Positions 1 through 4,511 of a stretch of DNA of 5,591 bases are shown piece after piece (position 1 is the stretch's first letter; the number at the start of each line of letters is the position of its first letter). The position numbers and the translations under genes were made by a program. The notes under the pieces were generated by a model, which worked only from the letters and a program-made list of their open reading frames with translations, searched no databases and had not been told where the DNA came from. This DNA comes from an uncultured Rhodospirillales bacterium (GTDB lineage Bacteria > Pseudomonadota > Alphaproteobacteria > Acetobacterales > Acetobacteraceae): NCBI GenBank assembly GCA_903928045.1, contig CAIYPH010000770.1:1-5591 (forward strand). Direction: 5' to 3'.

Positions 1-1
1 C

Positions 2-112
2 ATCACCGAATGCGAACGCTTCTTCCCCGCCTTCCAGTTCGTGCTGTGGGGCGGCAAAACCCCGGCCGACGCGCTGGCGGCCGCCATGCTCGAATGCGTG
101 GGGGAAGCATGA
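2..112 (+). CDS. C-terminal end of a YbjN-domain-like protein (5' part outside the window)
   Basis: Only the last 36 codons are present, ending in TGA at 110-112. The tail contains FFPAFQFVLWGGKTP followed by an alanine-rich amphipathic helix (ADALAAAMLE). This resembles the end of the YbjN-type proteins, a fold related to type III secretion chaperones, that I recall being encoded next to proC in alphaproteobacteria; that neighbourhood is from memory. The stop codon overlaps the proC start as ATGA, so the two genes are probably cotranscribed and translationally coupled. YbjN proteins have no well-defined biochemical role. That this is a real coding end is quite certain because of the coupled start. 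The family call is moderate because only the tail is visible. Confidence 0.65.
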   Translation: MTECERFFPAFQFVLWGGKTPADALAAAMLECVGEA

Positions 113-909
113 GCGCGATCCCGCCGATCCTGCTGGTCGGATTCGGCAAAATGGGCGGCGCCATGCTGGCCGGCTGGCGCGAGCGCGGCCTCGCCGCCGC
201 CGTTGCCGTCGATCCGATGCGGCCGGCCTCTCCCGGCCCGGAAGTCACCGTGATGGCCAGCGCCGACGAAATCCCGGCCGGCTTCACGCCCTCGGCCGTG
301 GTGCTGGCGGTGAAGCCGCAAAGCGCCGCCGAAACCCTGCCGCTCTATGCCCGCTTCGGCGGCTCGGCGGTGATGCTGTCGATCATGGCGGGACAGACCA
401 TCTCCACCATCTCCCGCCTGCTCGGTCCGAACGCGGCGATCGTCCGCTCCATGCCCAACACACCAGCAGCGGTGCGCCAAGGGATCACAGTCGCCTGCCC
501 CGGCGCCGGGGTGACCGAGGCGCAGAAAGCACTGTGCCACACGCTGCTCACCGCCATCGGCGAAGTCGCCTGGGTCGATGACGAGGGATTGCTCGACCCC
601 GTCACCGCCGTTTCGGGCGGCGGGCCAGCCTACGTCTTCCTCCTCGCCGAACTCCTGGAAAAAGCCGCGATCGAGCAGGGCATCCCCGCCGATCTCGCCC
701 GACTGATGGCGCGCCAGACCGTCTCCGGCTCGGGCGCCCTGCTCGCCGCGAGCACCGAGGATGCCGCCCAGCTGCGCATCAACGTCACCTCCCCCAAAGG
801 CACCACGGAACGGGCGCTCGCGGTGATGATGGAGGAATCCGCTTGGCCCGACACGATTTCCCGCGCCATCGCCGCCGCGACCGCACGATCGCGCGAACTC
901 GCGGGGTGA
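109..909 (+). CDS. proC: Pyrroline-5-carboxylate reductase
   Basis: This cytoplasmic enzyme reduces 1-pyrroline-5-carboxylate to L-proline with NAD(P)H, the final step of proline synthesis. The product is 266 residues, normal for the family. The N-terminal Rossmann fold shows GFGKMG (residues 11-16) for dinucleotide binding and VLAVKPQ (65-71). The core motif SMPNTPA (114-120) follows. The C-terminal helical dimerisation domain carries SGGGPAYVF (169-177) and the family signature region TSPKGTTERAL (227-237). I chose ATG 109 because the Rossmann strand begins a few residues later, a GGGGGAAG ribosome-binding stretch ends just before it, and it overlaps the upstream stop as ATGA. The same frame extends upstream to position 10, but that extension only shadows the previous gene. 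No key motif is missing. Confidence 0.96.
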   Translation: MSAIPPILLVGFGKMGGAMLAGWRERGLAAAVAVDPMRPASPGPEVTVMASADEIPAGFTPSAVVLAVKPQSAAETLPLYARFGGSAVMLSIMAGQTISTISRLLGPNAAIVRSMPNTPAAVRQGITVACPGAGVTEAQKALCHTLLTAIGEVAWVDDEGLLDPVTAVSGGGPAYVFLLAELLEKAAIEQGIPADLARLMARQTVSGSGALLAASTEDAAQLRINVTSPKGTTERALAVMMEESAWPDTISRAIAAATARSRELAG

Positions 910-934
910 CAGCGCGCGTCTGCGCTCCCATTCT
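906..934 (+). promoter_or_regulatory. Candidate promoter giving a leaderless TetR/COQ9-like mRNA
   Basis: GTGACA at 906-911, overlapping the proC stop codon, matches the -35 consensus at five of six positions. After a 17-bp spacer, CATTCT at 929-934 matches the -10 at three of six. A transcript from here would begin at about 941, the A of the next gene's ATG. This fits the lack of a usable Shine-Dalgarno: AGGGG at 935-939 lies only 1 nt before the ATG. The -10 is weak, so simple read-through from proC is an equally good explanation. Confidence 0.3.
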
Positions 935-940
935 AGGGGC

Positions 941-1543
941 ATGGATGACACCGCACTCGACCAGGCCCTGATCGCCGCCGGCTTCGCGCAGATCGCCGCG
1001 CGCGGCTGGCACCGCTTCAACGTCGCCGAAGCCGCCCGCGAGGCCGGGCTGCCGCTCGAACGCGCCCGCAGCCGCATCGGCTGCCGAGCGCAATTCCTCA
1101 CCCGCTTCGGTCACCTCGCCGATGCCGCCGCCCTCACCGGCGCCGACACCGAAGGCCCCACCCGCGACCGCCTGTTCGACCTGCTGATGCGCCGTATCGA
1201 CGCGCTCCAAGCTCATCGCGACGGCGTTATCGCCCTGCTCAAAGCCGTGCCCTTCGACCCGCCCGCCGCCCTGCTGCTGGCCAACGCCAGCCTCACCAGC
1301 ATGGGCTGGCTCCTCGCCGCCGCCGGGCTCGAAGCCGGCGGACCCATGGGCCAACTCCGCCGCAAAGGCCTGCTCGCCGTCTGGCTCTGGACCGTCCGCG
1401 CCTGGCAAACCGACACCAGTGAAGACCTCGCAGCCACCATGGCCGCCCTCGACCAGGCCCTCGACAAAGCCGAACAAGTCGCCGGCTGGCTGCGCGGTCG
1501 GGGCTCTCCGCCGGCGGAGACTACCCCGCCAACGCCCGCATGA
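941..1543 (+). CDS. TetR-fold / COQ9-like helical protein
   Basis: The 200-residue protein is mainly alpha-helical. Residues 5-60 follow the layout of a TetR-type helix-turn-helix (helix 1 ALDQALIAAGFAQIAARGW, then NVAEAAREAGLPLERARSRIG). The usual recognition-helix signature, an aromatic Tyr-x-His/Phe-Phe followed by a Ser-Lys-Glu turn, is absent. Residues 74-180 form a ligand-domain-like bundle with an RDRLFDLLMRRIDALQAHR helix, a SMGWLLAAAGL helix and a C-terminal helix TMAALDQALDKAEQVAGWL. This order resembles COQ9, the TetR-fold lipid-binding protein of ubiquinone synthesis, and also small TetR proteins. The tail (186-200) is rich in Pro and Thr and looks disordered. The gene lies 31 bp after proC, and its last 23 bp overlap the end of tarD on the other strand. 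It may regulate transcription or bind lipid; sequence alone does not decide. Confidence 0.8.
   Translation: MDDTALDQALIAAGFAQIAARGWHRFNVAEAAREAGLPLERARSRIGCRAQFLTRFGHLADAAALTGADTEGPTRDRLFDLLMRRIDALQAHRDGVIALLKAVPFDPPAALLLANASLTSMGWLLAAAGLEAGGPMGQLRRKGLLAVWLWTVRAWQTDTSEDLAATMAALDQALDKAEQVAGWLRGRGSPPAETTPPTPA
1505..1520. repeat. Perfect 16-bp palindrome at the convergent gene ends
   Basis: TCTCCGCCGGCGGAGA equals its own reverse complement. GGGG (1500-1503) and CCCC (1524-1527) add a further four pairs across a small asymmetric loop. It ends one base before the tarD stop codon (1521-1523) and lies within the last codons of the opposing TetR/COQ9-like gene, so both transcripts would fold here. 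Neither strand has a T-run right after the stem, so it is not a canonical intrinsic terminator. It could still slow polymerase or protect 3' ends. Confidence 0.5.
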
Positions 1544-2690
1544 TCGGGTAGAGATCGCTTTTGGCTTCGAAGCCGATGCCCGGGAGGTCGGGGATGGTGA
1601 CGTAGCCGTCGATCACTTTGGTGCCGTCGGGGAAGCCGCCGAAGGGTTGGAAGACGTCGGGGTAGCTTTCATTGCCGCCGAGGCCGAGGCCGGCGGCGAT
1701 GGCGAGGGAGAGTTGGTGGCCGCCGTGGGGGATGCAGCGGCGCCAGGACCATCCGGCGTCGCGCACCACGTCGAGGGTGCGGAGGTATTCGCACAGGCCG
1801 TAGGAGAGCGCGCAGTCGAACTGCAGCCAGTCGCGATCCGGCCGCATGCCGCCGTAGCGCAGCAGGTTGCGGGCGTCCTGGTGGGAAAACAGGTTTTCGC
1901 CGGTGGCCATGGCGCCGGGGTAGAATTCGGCGAGGGCGGATTGCAGGTGGAAGTCGAGCGGATCGCCGGCTTCCTCGTACCAGAAGAGATCGTAGGGGCG
2001 CAGCGCCTTGGCGTAGGCGATGGCGGTTTCCAGATCGAATCGGCCATTGGCGTCGACGGCGAGGCGGGCTTGGCCATTGAGCAGGCGGAGCACGGCCTCG
2101 ATGCGGCGCTGGTCCGCGGCGAGGGATTCACCGCCGATTTTCATTTTCACCACGTTGTAGCCGCGATCGAGATAGGACTGCATTTCGGTGCAGAGGGCGG
2201 CGTCATCCTTGCCCGGATAGTAGTAGCCGCCGGCGGCGTAGACGAAGATGCGCGGGTCGGCGGTGGTGCCGTGGCGTTCGGCAAGCAGGCGGAAGAGGGG
2301 CTTGCCGGCGATTTTCGCCACCGCATCCCACACCGCCATGTCGATGGTGCCGACGGCGACGGAGCGCTCGCCATGGCCACCCGGCTTCTCGTTGGTCATC
2401 ATGGCGGCCCAGATCTTATCGGGATCGAGGTTCTCGCCGGTGGTGTCGACGAGTGAGGCGGGATCAGCGCCGGTGATGCGGGCGGCGAAGCGCTCGCGGA
2501 TCAGGCCGCCCTGGCCGTAGCGGCCGTTCGAGTTGAAGCCGTAGCCGATCACTGGCTTGCCGTCGCGGATCACGTTGGTGACCACGGCGACGACGGAGGT
2601 GGTCATTTTCGAGAAGTCGATATAGGCGTTGCGGATCGGCGAGGCGATCATGTGGGTCGCTTCGCGGACTTCGAGAATGCGGATGGGCAT
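1521..2690 (-). CDS. tarD: D(-)-tartrate dehydratase (enolase superfamily)
   Basis: This cytoplasmic Mg-dependent lyase removes water from D-tartrate to give oxaloacetate (EC 4.2.1.81), feeding tartrate into central metabolism. The 389-residue product has the N-terminal capping domain (about 1-130) with PIRNAYIDFSKMTTS and the 20s-loop stretch GYGFNSNGRYGQGG, then the barrel domain. The residue numbers coincide with those I recall for the characterised Bradyrhizobium enzyme: Lys182-x-Lys184 on the second barrel strand, metal ligands Asp213, Glu239 and Glu265, and general acid His322 in RCIPHGGHQ. Other landmarks are HGERSVAVGTIDMAVWDA (106-123) and GGNESYPD (338-345). The start is ATG (2688-2690), preceded by AGGGGGAAG about 6 nt upstream. 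It is divergent from a DMT transporter, and its 3' end overlaps the preceding gene. No tartrate carrier or LysR/GntR regulator is visible. Function is well supported by motif conservation. Confidence 0.93.
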   Translation of the reverse strand: MPIRILEVREATHMIASPIRNAYIDFSKMTTSVVAVVTNVIRDGKPVIGYGFNSNGRYGQGGLIRERFAARITGADPASLVDTTGENLDPDKIWAAMMTNEKPGGHGERSVAVGTIDMAVWDAVAKIAGKPLFRLLAERHGTTADPRIFVYAAGGYYYPGKDDAALCTEMQSYLDRGYNVVKMKIGGESLAADQRRIEAVLRLLNGQARLAVDANGRFDLETAIAYAKALRPYDLFWYEEAGDPLDFHLQSALAEFYPGAMATGENLFSHQDARNLLRYGGMRPDRDWLQFDCALSYGLCEYLRTLDVVRDAGWSWRRCIPHGGHQLSLAIAAGLGLGGNESYPDVFQPFGGFPDGTKVIDGYVTIPDLPGIGFEAKSDLYPIMRALAG

Positions 2691-2714
2691 GGGTGCTTCC
2701 CCCTGTGGCGTCGT

Positions 2715-2731
2715 CCGGCTTATGGCGCCGG
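2715..2731. promoter_or_regulatory. Inverted repeat over the tarD -10, possible operator
   Basis: CCGGCTTATGGCGCCGG has complementary 5-bp arms, CCGGC (2715-2719) and GCCGG (2727-2731), around a 7-bp centre that holds most of the predicted tarD -10. A repressor bound here could control tarD and perhaps the divergent transporter. In GC-rich DNA, 5-bp arms arise often by chance, so this is a weak call. Confidence 0.25.
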
Positions 2732-2748
2732 GCGGGCGGTCAGGGCAA
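2719..2748 (-). promoter_or_regulatory. Candidate sigma70-type promoter of tarD
   Basis: Read on the minus strand, TTGCCC (2743-2748) and CATAAG (2719-2724) are separated by 18 bp, and each matches its consensus at four of six positions. Initiation about 7 nt downstream would give a short leader that includes the AGGGGGAAG ribosome-binding site. It is the best -35/-10 pair I see in the 92-bp gap shared with the divergent transporter. I found no equally good promoter for the transporter. Confidence 0.4.
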
Positions 2749-2782
2749 TGTGCCGCTTCACCTTTGGCCCGCGGGGAGCGGC

Positions 2783-3646
2783 ATGCTGTATCGCGTTGCG
2801 CCGTTCCTGTTCGTGCTGCTGTGGAGTTCCTCGTTCATCGCGGTGAAGGCTGGGCTGCGGTTCCTCTCGCCGCTGCTGTTTGTCGCCGTGCGGTTGGCCC
2901 TGTGCGCTCTGGTGCTGACCGGGTTGATGCTCGTGCTGCGGCGCTCCTGGCGGCCGATCGCGGGGTGGCGGGGGGTGCATTGCGCAATTGCGGGGATCCT
3001 GATGAACGGGGTCGGACTGATGGCGCCGCATGTCGGCATTCAGGTGCTCCCGGCCGCGCATGTGGCGTTGCTGCAGGCGCTGACGCCGCTGCTGACGGCG
3101 GGGATCGGCACGTTTCTGCTGCGCGAGCATTTGCGGCCGTTGCAGGTGCTCGGGTTGCTGTTCGGGCTCGCCGGAGTGGGTCTTGTGGTCGGTGAGGCCG
3201 CTTTAACCAGCGCGACGCGGCTCGAGGGCTTGATGCTGGCCGGGCTCGGCGTGGCGTCCTTCGTCGCCGGCACGTTGTATTTCGGCCGGTTCTGCCGCGG
3301 CGTGCCGCTGCTGGAGGGGGCGACCGCGCAGTTCCTTGGGGCCGCGCCGGTGGGGGCGGTCTGTGCCTGGCTGCTCGAAACATCGCGGCAGGATTGGACC
3401 GCGGTGGCGATGGCCGCGGTGGGATGGAACACCGTGATGGTCTCACTCGGCGGTATGGGGCTCTATTCCGCGATGCTGGCGCGCGGGACAGCGGCACGCA
3501 CCTCGGCGAATTTCTACATGGTGCCGGGCACGGCGGCGTTGCTGGCCTGGCTGATCCTTGGCGAGCGGCTCGATCCGCTGGCTTTGGCCGGCTTGGCGCT
3601 GGCCTCGGCCGGGTGCTTCCTCGTCAACACGGGGAGGAGCGCCTAG
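2783..3646 (+). CDS. EamA-domain (DMT superfamily) membrane transporter
   Basis: The 287-residue protein is strongly hydrophobic, with about ten membrane segments (near residues 5-22, 28-50, 62-82, 88-112, 119-137, 148-168, 176-198, 210-230, 240-260 and 263-283). This is two EamA repeats of five helices. Family marks are the N-terminal WSSSFIAVKAGL, the end-of-repeat motif LLREHLRPLQVLG (112-124) and its second-repeat partner LILGERLDPLALAG (257-270). Such inner-membrane carriers export or import small metabolites, and the substrate cannot be read from sequence. I chose ATG 2783 because GGGGAG lies 4 nt upstream and the first helix starts five residues in. The frame is open back to GTG 2693, but that 30-residue extension is not hydrophobic and reaches the tarD leader. 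Codons favour G-ending forms (GCG, CTG, GTG, GGG) more than proC does. It is divergent from tarD and convergent with the toxin gene. Confidence 0.9.
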   Translation: MLYRVAPFLFVLLWSSSFIAVKAGLRFLSPLLFVAVRLALCALVLTGLMLVLRRSWRPIAGWRGVHCAIAGILMNGVGLMAPHVGIQVLPAAHVALLQALTPLLTAGIGTFLLREHLRPLQVLGLLFGLAGVGLVVGEAALTSATRLEGLMLAGLGVASFVAGTLYFGRFCRGVPLLEGATAQFLGAAPVGAVCAWLLETSRQDWTAVAMAAVGWNTVMVSLGGMGLYSAMLARGTAARTSANFYMVPGTAALLAWLILGERLDPLALAGLALASAGCFLVNTGRSA

Positions 3647-3651
3647 CGCTC
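3637..3651. repeat. Hairpin-forming inverted repeat at the transporter/toxin junction
   Basis: GAGCGC (3637-3642) and GCGCTC (3646-3651) are perfect complements around a 3-nt CTA loop. The stem contains most of the transporter's TAG stop (3644-3646) and reaches into the toxin's stop on the other strand (3650-3652). There is no T-run on either side, so it is at best a bidirectional U-less terminator or an RNA 3'-end stabiliser. Confidence 0.4.
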
Positions 3652-3988
3652 AACGGTCCGCGCACCACTCCAAAAGGGCCGACAGCCGGGCGGCGGTGGC
3701 GGCGCGATCAGCAGGCGCGAGGGCGCCGAGGGGGAGCAGGTCGCGCCTCTCCACGGTGGCGATCTTGGCGGTGCGGATGACCGAGGGCACCGGCAGGCCG
3801 GCGGTGACGAGGTCGGTGACGTCGACATCGCCCGGCCAACCGCGATTGGCGGCCGAGGTGATCATCAGCACCCAGACGAGGGCCTCGTTGGGGATTGCCA
3901 CCACCAACGCCGGGCGGCGTTGGGTAACCGGGCGATCCGTGTAGGGGAACGGCACCCGCACCACATCCCAGACGCGATGTTCAGTCAC
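3650..3988 (-). CDS. MazF/PemK-family mRNA interferase toxin
   Basis: The 112-residue protein is the usual size for a MazF/PemK toxin, a ribosome-independent endoribonuclease that cuts mRNA at short motifs. Family marks are VWDVVRVPFPYTD (residues 6-18), QRRPALVV (23-30) with the likely catalytic Arg25, the ITSAAN strand (43-48) with the likely catalytic Thr44, and LPVPSVIRTAKIATVERR (65-82), which forms the dimer and active-site face. Translation starts at GTG (3986-3988), which overlaps the antitoxin stop as GTGA. I see no good Shine-Dalgarno before it, so it probably depends on translation of the antitoxin, keeping toxin output below antitoxin. The gene ends 3 bp from the convergent transporter gene. 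No truncation or missing core motif is seen, so it is probably functional. The cleavage site is unknown. Confidence 0.88.
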   Translation of the reverse strand: MTEHRVWDVVRVPFPYTDRPVTQRRPALVVAIPNEALVWVLMITSAANRGWPGDVDVTDLVTAGLPVPSVIRTAKIATVERRDLLPLGALAPADRAATAARLSALLEWCADR

Positions 3989-4209
3989 AGCCCGGCGAAG
4001 GCCAGGCGGTCGGCCTCGCTATCCCATTCGGCGAAGCTGTGGAACGGGTCCTCCGCCATGGGTTCGGCCGGTGGAGCCTTGGAGAGCAGCACGCTGCCGT
4101 CGGGCTGGATCACGTAGGCCACCGCGTCGCCCGGGCCGATGCCAAGCGCGCTGCGCACCGGCAGCGGGATGGTGGTCTGGGCCTTGGTGGTCAGGCGGCT
4201 TATGATCAT
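3985..4209 (-). CDS. AbrB/MazE-type (PrlF-like) antitoxin
   Basis: The 74-residue protein has an N-terminal swapped-hairpin DNA-binding domain (about 2-45), with TTKAQTTIPLPVRSALGIGPGDAVAYVI typical of SpoVT/AbrB antitoxins. An acidic tail follows (EDPFHSFAEWDSEADRLAF, 53-71) of the kind that wraps the toxin. The DPF-x-x-F-x-EW-x-SEAD pattern recalls alphaproteobacterial antitoxins labelled PrlF-like. ATG 4209 is the start: GGAG sits 6 nt upstream and the DNA-binding domain begins at residue 2. A longer frame reaching 4290 would read through the promoter and adds only Arg-rich residues. It is the first gene of a two-gene operon with the toxin. It probably represses its own promoter, alone or with the toxin, through the inverted repeat at 4220-4236. 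Confidence 0.87.
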   Translation of the reverse strand: MIISRLTTKAQTTIPLPVRSALGIGPGDAVAYVIQPDGSVLLSKAPPAEPMAEDPFHSFAEWDSEADRLAFAGL

Positions 4210-4219
4210 GCGGGGCTCC

Positions 4220-4236
4220 GTAAGAATATTCCTTAC
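4220..4236. promoter_or_regulatory. Probable operator of the toxin-antitoxin operon
   Basis: GTAAGAATATTCCTTAC has perfect 5-bp arms (GTAAG at 4220-4224, CTTAC at 4232-4236) around an AT-rich centre with its own AATATT palindrome. It is the most AT-rich spot in its surroundings and lies 11-27 bp upstream of the antitoxin ATG. On the minus strand it supplies -10-like hexamers (AATATT, TATTCT), but I see no convincing -35. Its place and symmetry fit autoregulation by an AbrB-type antitoxin. Confidence 0.55.
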
Positions 4237-4268
4237 CGCGTCACCGCGCCGGCGGGCAACGGAAATCC

Positions 4269-4297
4269 TTGACTTTGCTGCACCGCACACTTATACG
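4269..4297 (+). promoter_or_regulatory. Sigma70-type promoter for the RNA helicase gene
   Basis: TTGACT (4269-4274) matches the -35 at five of six positions, followed by a 17-bp spacer and TATACG (4292-4297), four of six at the -10. It is the best-formed promoter in the window. It fires away from the toxin-antitoxin operon, and transcription would begin near 4304, about 208 nt before the helicase ATG. Confidence 0.65.
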
Positions 4298-4303
4298 ATG
4301 CCT

Positions 4304-4511
4304 TGCGCGCCTTGATAGGTTTCTGTGCGCTGCCACCCCGTGCTGACTTTTTGCGTCCGTTTACCGGCCGCACAAGCGGGGGCACGCTTCCCGGTAGCTC
4401 CTTTCACCCAGCAATTCTGCGCCGGCCTGCGGTCCTGTCGACCGCATGGCCCCCGACGCATGCCCGAGCGGGCGCGCGCGGTGGGCCCAACGCGAAAGAT
4501 ACCTGATCTCC
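4304..4511 (+). promoter_or_regulatory. Long structured 5' leader of the helicase mRNA
   Basis: The gene-free stretch between the antitoxin and helicase starts (4210-4511, 302 bp) holds the antitoxin operator, the helicase promoter and this predicted leader. The leader has three stems. The first pairs ACCGG (4363-4367) with CCGGT (4391-4395) and, inside it, AAGCG with CGCTT (4374-4378, 4385-4389). The second is the 11-bp hairpin at 4424-4451. The third is GCCC-GAGC-GGGC (4462-4473). No Shine-Dalgarno is visible just before the ATG. Long leaders on RNA-helicase mRNAs are known elsewhere (E. coli deaD) and take part in control. That this one does is inference; it resembles no riboswitch class I recognise. 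Confidence 0.5.
4424..4451 (+). promoter_or_regulatory. Strong 11-bp hairpin in the helicase leader
   Basis: TGCGGTC (4428-4434) pairs perfectly with GACCGCA (4440-4446) across a CTGTC loop. The stem then continues through GGCC (4424-4427) with GGCC (4448-4451), leaving one bulged T at 4447. No T-run follows, so it is not an intrinsic terminator. It ends 60 nt before the helicase start codon. Confidence 0.6.

Noticed and set aside
785..1477. A 230-codon minus-strand frame across the ends of proC and the TetR/COQ9-like gene
   Set aside because: It is Gly/Glu-rich, has no fold signature or ribosome-binding site, and crosses two real genes; antisense shadow.
1419..2456. A 345-codon open frame on the plus strand opposite tarD
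   Set aside because: It has Gly/Ala/Val-rich low-complexity composition and no recognisable motif. It is fully explained as the antisense of tarD, whose catalytic residues are intact.
2768..2775. CCCGCGGG palindrome beside the transporter ribosome-binding site
   Set aside because: Eight-base GC palindromes are expected by chance in DNA of this composition, and it has no supporting context.
2693..2782. A longer transporter start at GTG 2693
   Set aside because: The added 30 residues are not membrane-like and overlap the tarD leader and promoter. ATG 2783 has GGGGAG upstream and begins directly before the first helix.
4210..4290. A longer antitoxin start adding 27 residues
   Set aside because: The extension would cover the operator and promoter region and reads as Arg-rich non-domain sequence. 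ATG 4209 has GGAG at 6 nt and begins the AbrB domain at once.
4303..4506. A possible leader peptide in the helicase leader, ending 5 nt before the helicase ATG
   Set aside because: Its only early starts are TTG codons without a Shine-Dalgarno, the first at or before the predicted transcription start, and its composition looks random. Its end position is suggestive, but not enough.
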